This document shows positions 59,930 through 64,000 of a DNA stretch of 64,000 nt, piece after piece. The notes under the pieces are model-generated. The model did not search any database, had not been told where the DNA came from, and saw nothing but the letters and a program-made list of their open reading frames with translations. The stretch is from Ecdyonurus torrentis (Eukaryota; Arthropoda; Insecta; Ephemeroptera; Heptageniidae), in contig OX439129.1 in the NCBI GenBank assembly GCA_949318235.1, positions 20,291,066-20,355,065 on the forward strand, read 5' to 3'. Position numbers and translations under genes: made by a program. Each line of letters starts with the position of its first letter. Positions within the stretch are counted from its first letter, which is position 1.

Positions 59930-61646
59930 ATTAAAATTGGCGTTTTATACAAGCAAATGCTTTTTATGCGTTTTAGTCTCATATCAACTCCTTCTTCTAA
60001 AGAAAATATTTATATAATAATAATAAACAAATTTAATGTAAACATACACTCAACTCAATTTCAACATTCAACCTCCACCACTTAGGTTTTCCTCTTAACA
60101 TAATAATATTGAAAGTATAAGGTGTGAATTTTTAACCAGAGTATTTTTCTCTCAGAATTACATTGAAAATTTGATACTGATTATTTGAATGTTTAAAAAT
60201 ACAATTTTAATAGAGTGTAAGAACAATATTAACTTAATTGTAATTAATACACACATAACTAACTAAAATAAGACTATACTGAGATAAAATTTCCATATAA
60301 AGTTTCATTTATGTCTAAATATTTCAGTATAAATCTCTTTTTACTTTTAACAAGTTTTAATAACACATATAACGCAATATTTACATTGTATTGTAACTAT
60401 ATAAAGATGAAGGTGTGTCGATATCTCTCTTGGTGACTTTTTGTACAGTACAACGAAAGTGTCGAGTATAGATGACGCAAGGTTTTTGGTTGCCTACCCT
60501 GACAGGATATATATACATACATAAGCATGAAACAACAGGTAAAAGAGAAGTGGGACATCGTACTCGAGTAACCCTCAATACCTGAGGAATGAAACAGTGA
60601 ACTTGGTTCTCACTTTGGCAACGTTGTATTTAAATAATATAATGTTCATTATAACTATTACTGGATTAGATAATTTTATGCAAAGTGTCTCTCTCTCTCT
60701 CTCTCTCTCTCTCTAGTAATACATACTGTGTGCGTTAACAGTTATTTTTTTTTAATATTTAAATTTTGTTAAATAATGATCTGTGGGTCGTTAAAAAACT
60801 CTTATTTAAAATGTCATAAAAATTAAAATTTCATTTAAAAAAAAATAGTGGCAAAAAGCTTGCATTTTATTAACTTGAACCTGTAAGAACTTTGAATTTT
60901 CTAAAAAAAGAAAAAATAATGAGAATGAGAAGCTTTTATTCCTATATATAGTTATTTTTCTCTAATTTTCTAAATTTGAATGTTATTTGTAGATATTCTG
61001 GTTTAACTGAAAATATATTATACTGCGTGGTATTTTTACATCATATAAATATATTTATCTATATAAAATGCTATTTTTGAACTTGAATAAGGGAAGCTAA
61101 ATCAATGACGTCAAAAGAACATTAAAATAACATTTAAAAATATACGTCAAACATATATGTTTTGTGTATACACTTTAAAAATGGAAACCAAAAAATGTTT
61201 CTATATTTATAATAAATCTTTGTAACTTAAATTTCAGGAATTATATATTTGAATAAGTATATCAAAGAGAATAAAATATATAATCATGTCAGTTTATTTC
61301 ATCTCATATTTTATCCAACCCTAATTTTATATACATTTAAATTTTATTAAAGTAGATAAAATGATATAACGGATTAATATAATTGCAAATGTTTCCCCCC
61401 TGGAGGGTTATATTTCTGTTGAACACCTATGTGGGCAGTTATAATATAAAGATATAAAATAAAAGAGCGAAATTAAACACGATGATGATGAGGTTATCAA
61501 CCCTGGGTACACATGAGAAAGAAAAGAAAGAGCGGGGGCGAGATTTTTAATCACCCTCAAGGTGTTAGTAACTGTAACTGTCCTCGTCTTGTTTTAACAC
61601 CCGTTATTATATAAGAAAAAGTTGTCTTGTCCATCTATCCCTCGTG

Positions 61647-61679
<33 letters not shown>

Positions 61680-62689
61680 GCCTGTATACTCCCAAAATAA
61701 TAATAATAAAAAAAAATCAAGTTTCCATTATTATAATAAAAACTTCTTAATATAATAAAAAGAAATTTTAAAAACTGGTTTTTATATTTTATATAAGATT
61801 ATCATATAATACATAATATAAATCATTTCGATGTACAATATACCGTATAGAATATACACCCAACATTGGAATTTTTATATATATTTTTATATAATTTATT
61901 AAACTTTCAATTCTTTTGTATTTAAATTTTATATATACTTTTATTATAGTACATATATTTAATATATAATGAACTTAATTTTATATAAAAATAAAATTAT
62001 ATTTTAAAAATATTGAATATTGTGGAAACACAAAATTTGAATAATTCTTCTCAGTATATACAAACATATATTTTTAGTGATCAAGAAAAATAAAAGTGTA
62101 AATAAACGTTTTTTTTTTTTTTTTTTCAAGTTACTATAAAATTATTTAATATGAAGAATCTAAGATTGATTGATTTTGCCTAATAAGATATTTATAAAAA
62201 TAAACAAATTGATTGATTTCCATGTAAACTTATATCCAGTTTATTCAACTCTCACCCATAGAAGATCTTATTTCAATTTTCCAATGTTCTTTAAACACGC
62301 GCAAGCTGAAACTTATTTGCCGTAAAACATTTTATTATCAAGTATAAATTACAATTGGAGATAATTAAGACTTCTTCGTGAATCACGAGTCACTTTTAAT
62401 TTTGCAAACAGTAATATATAGCGGTTTGTTGTATTTTTGTTCTCCATGCAATCGTTTTTAGCAACTGATGCTGTTGCCTTAAACTTATGACCTTTTTGAG
62501 ATAAACGTATATTAAGTTTTTGTGACTGCAGTTATAGTCGTCTTGATTTAATTGTTAAGATTTTATAAATTAATGTAAAATTTGTATAAAGTAATAATTA
62601 TTAAGGATGTAAAATCCAATGCATATGTTATTGAAAGTGCAAAAGTTTAACGTTCTCTTTTTGCTTTCTTCTTCTGTTTTCTCACCTGT

Positions 62690-62690
<1 letters not shown>
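59930..62690. other. AT-rich intergenic sequence with short (CT)n tracts
   Basis: (CT)n at 60687-60714 and 61649-61675. A patch of ordinary complexity at about 60400-60620, CRE octamer at 61106-61113. No gene recognised. Confidence 0.65.

Positions 62691-62691
<1 letters not shown>

Positions 62692-62776
<85 letters not shown>
62692..62776. repeat. (CT)n microsatellite, about 85 nt
   Basis: Pure CT dinucleotides followed by imperfect CT-rich sequence. Confidence 0.98.
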
Positions 62777-62779
<3 letters not shown>

Positions 62780-62782
<3 letters not shown>

Positions 62783-64000
62783 CTCTCTTTTCTCTTTCTC
62801 TCTCTTTCTAAAGAATTTTTTTATGTTTTGCATCATAAATATATTGAAGAAGACAATTTAAAAGCTAAAAGCTGATGGAGACCGGAGAGAAACAAAAATC
62901 GTTATATTTTCAGTTTCAGGATGAGTTTTCTGTCTTACATTTTATACACGTTTATCTTATGTTTTCAAAATAACTTCTATCACGATGGTTTTTCTTCTTT
63001 AATCAAGGGTGAATTAAAATCAACGAGTGTTTTGATACCCTTTTTTCTGACATATGAAGTAAATATTACTAATTTTACTTCAATCCAAAAAAATATAAAA
63101 ATATAAAAATATTATATATATTATACATATTCATATTTTCAAATACACACACACACACATTTATATAATATAATATATCTACAATATACAGTTCGATAAT
63201 GGAAGCATTACTTATTGGTTCTCTTTAAAAGGTAATTGATATAAAATTTATGTCAATAAAATTTCATACAAACACATTACACATTTTAATTCTGTAATCA
63301 TTACGGAGTTTTCTTATATTCAGTTAAAAAATTATATAAACTTTTGACCTTTTGTTTGTCAAAAAAAGGAACAGAACAGTTTTGCATGGTAAAGAAAGAT
63401 AAAAATTGCTATATAATACAGTAGTTATGTGAACTGTTGTAAAATTAATGAAAGCAAAGTAATATAAGTATACTATATTATACGCCGGTATAGTTGCGTG
63501 TTTGAACTTGAATATAACAACAATACCGGTGAATGAAGAGAAAGAGAGAGAAGGTCACGTTCACTGCAGGGTAATGAACTTTGTAGCATGACAGTCAGCT
63601 GATATGCAGGCCAAACCAACGTTCGCCAAAAAATGTTTTTATTCGCGGGTTACCGGACACGTTATTTTTATATATACATGTTCCGGAGTACTTACCACCC
63701 GCACCGCGTAGTAATCTACTTTGCTTTATATGCGGGACTTCCATATTAATGTGACCTCCATGCTATTATACTTTTGGAAAAAGTTCATTGATTTTATTAA
63801 AATTATATAATTTATAGAAAAAAAAAGGATGGATTATTTAATTTAAAGTAAATTTGTCTATATGAATGTGGGAAATCAGAAATTGGTATAAAATAACAAC
63901 AAAAATTGTTTTATTATGCACACATTAAACATTGATATAATAAAGAAGTTATGTGATAATAAGAGTGAAGCATAAGAATTAGTGTAAAAGCGGAAGTATT
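62780..64000. other. AT-rich intergenic sequence, GC-richer near 63.5-63.75 kb
   Basis: No gene seen. The GC-richer patch holds GGTCACGTTCACT and a TCCGG/CCGGA inverted pair; nature unknown. Confidence 0.55.

Overview
This window is AT-rich eukaryotic DNA, by eye about three quarters A+T, with long microsatellites and homopolymer runs. It holds one protein-coding gene that I can support. That gene is the PR/SET-domain zinc-finger repressor Blimp-1 (PRDM1 orthologue). It lies on the minus strand from about 7.2 kb to at least 18.5 kb, and I reconstructed it as ten coding exons (7378-18514) that join in frame into a 918-residue protein. The fourth and fifth zinc fingers and the tail that follows them (ending finger 5 with HWKTTSC-RPNN, then EEELALA) match my knowledge of arthropod Blimp-1 better than vertebrate PRDM1, so the organism is most likely an arthropod. 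The abundance of (TA)n and (GA/CT)n tracts recalls crustaceans such as shrimp and isopods, but the window cannot settle that.

Layout: 1-7.2 kb is AT-rich DNA downstream of the gene, with one fold-back transposon (2154-2473) and a long (TA)n tract. From 7.2 to 18.6 kb are the exons and introns of Blimp-1. Intron 1 carries a 122-nt (GA)n tract, a small CACACGG-ended repeat element and a GC-richer island at about 17.2-17.9 kb. From 18.6 to 64 kb I find no convincing coding gene. This stretch lies upstream of Blimp-1 and is filled with simple repeats and several transposable elements: a 2.9-kb element with CAC...GTG ends flanked by TA (46707-49599), a SINE-like body with a poly(A) tail (51143-51415), a 112-bp Harbinger-like MITE (51419-51530) and a 414-bp fold-back element with TTAA ends (57397-57810). 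GC-richer islands at about 23.0 kb and 54.1 kb are candidate first exons or promoters.

Regulation: Blimp-1 is an ecdysone-induced repressor in Drosophila that times ftz-f1 expression. The window contains two perfect 13-bp nuclear-receptor IR-1 palindromes of the ecdysone-receptor type plus at least six near matches, a perfect FTZ-F1 site about 1 kb upstream of the first recognised exon, and twelve copies of the CRE octamer TGACGTCA. By rough calculation these are well above chance for this base composition. They are the most interesting non-coding signals here, together with the unusual end arrays of the 2.9-kb transposon.
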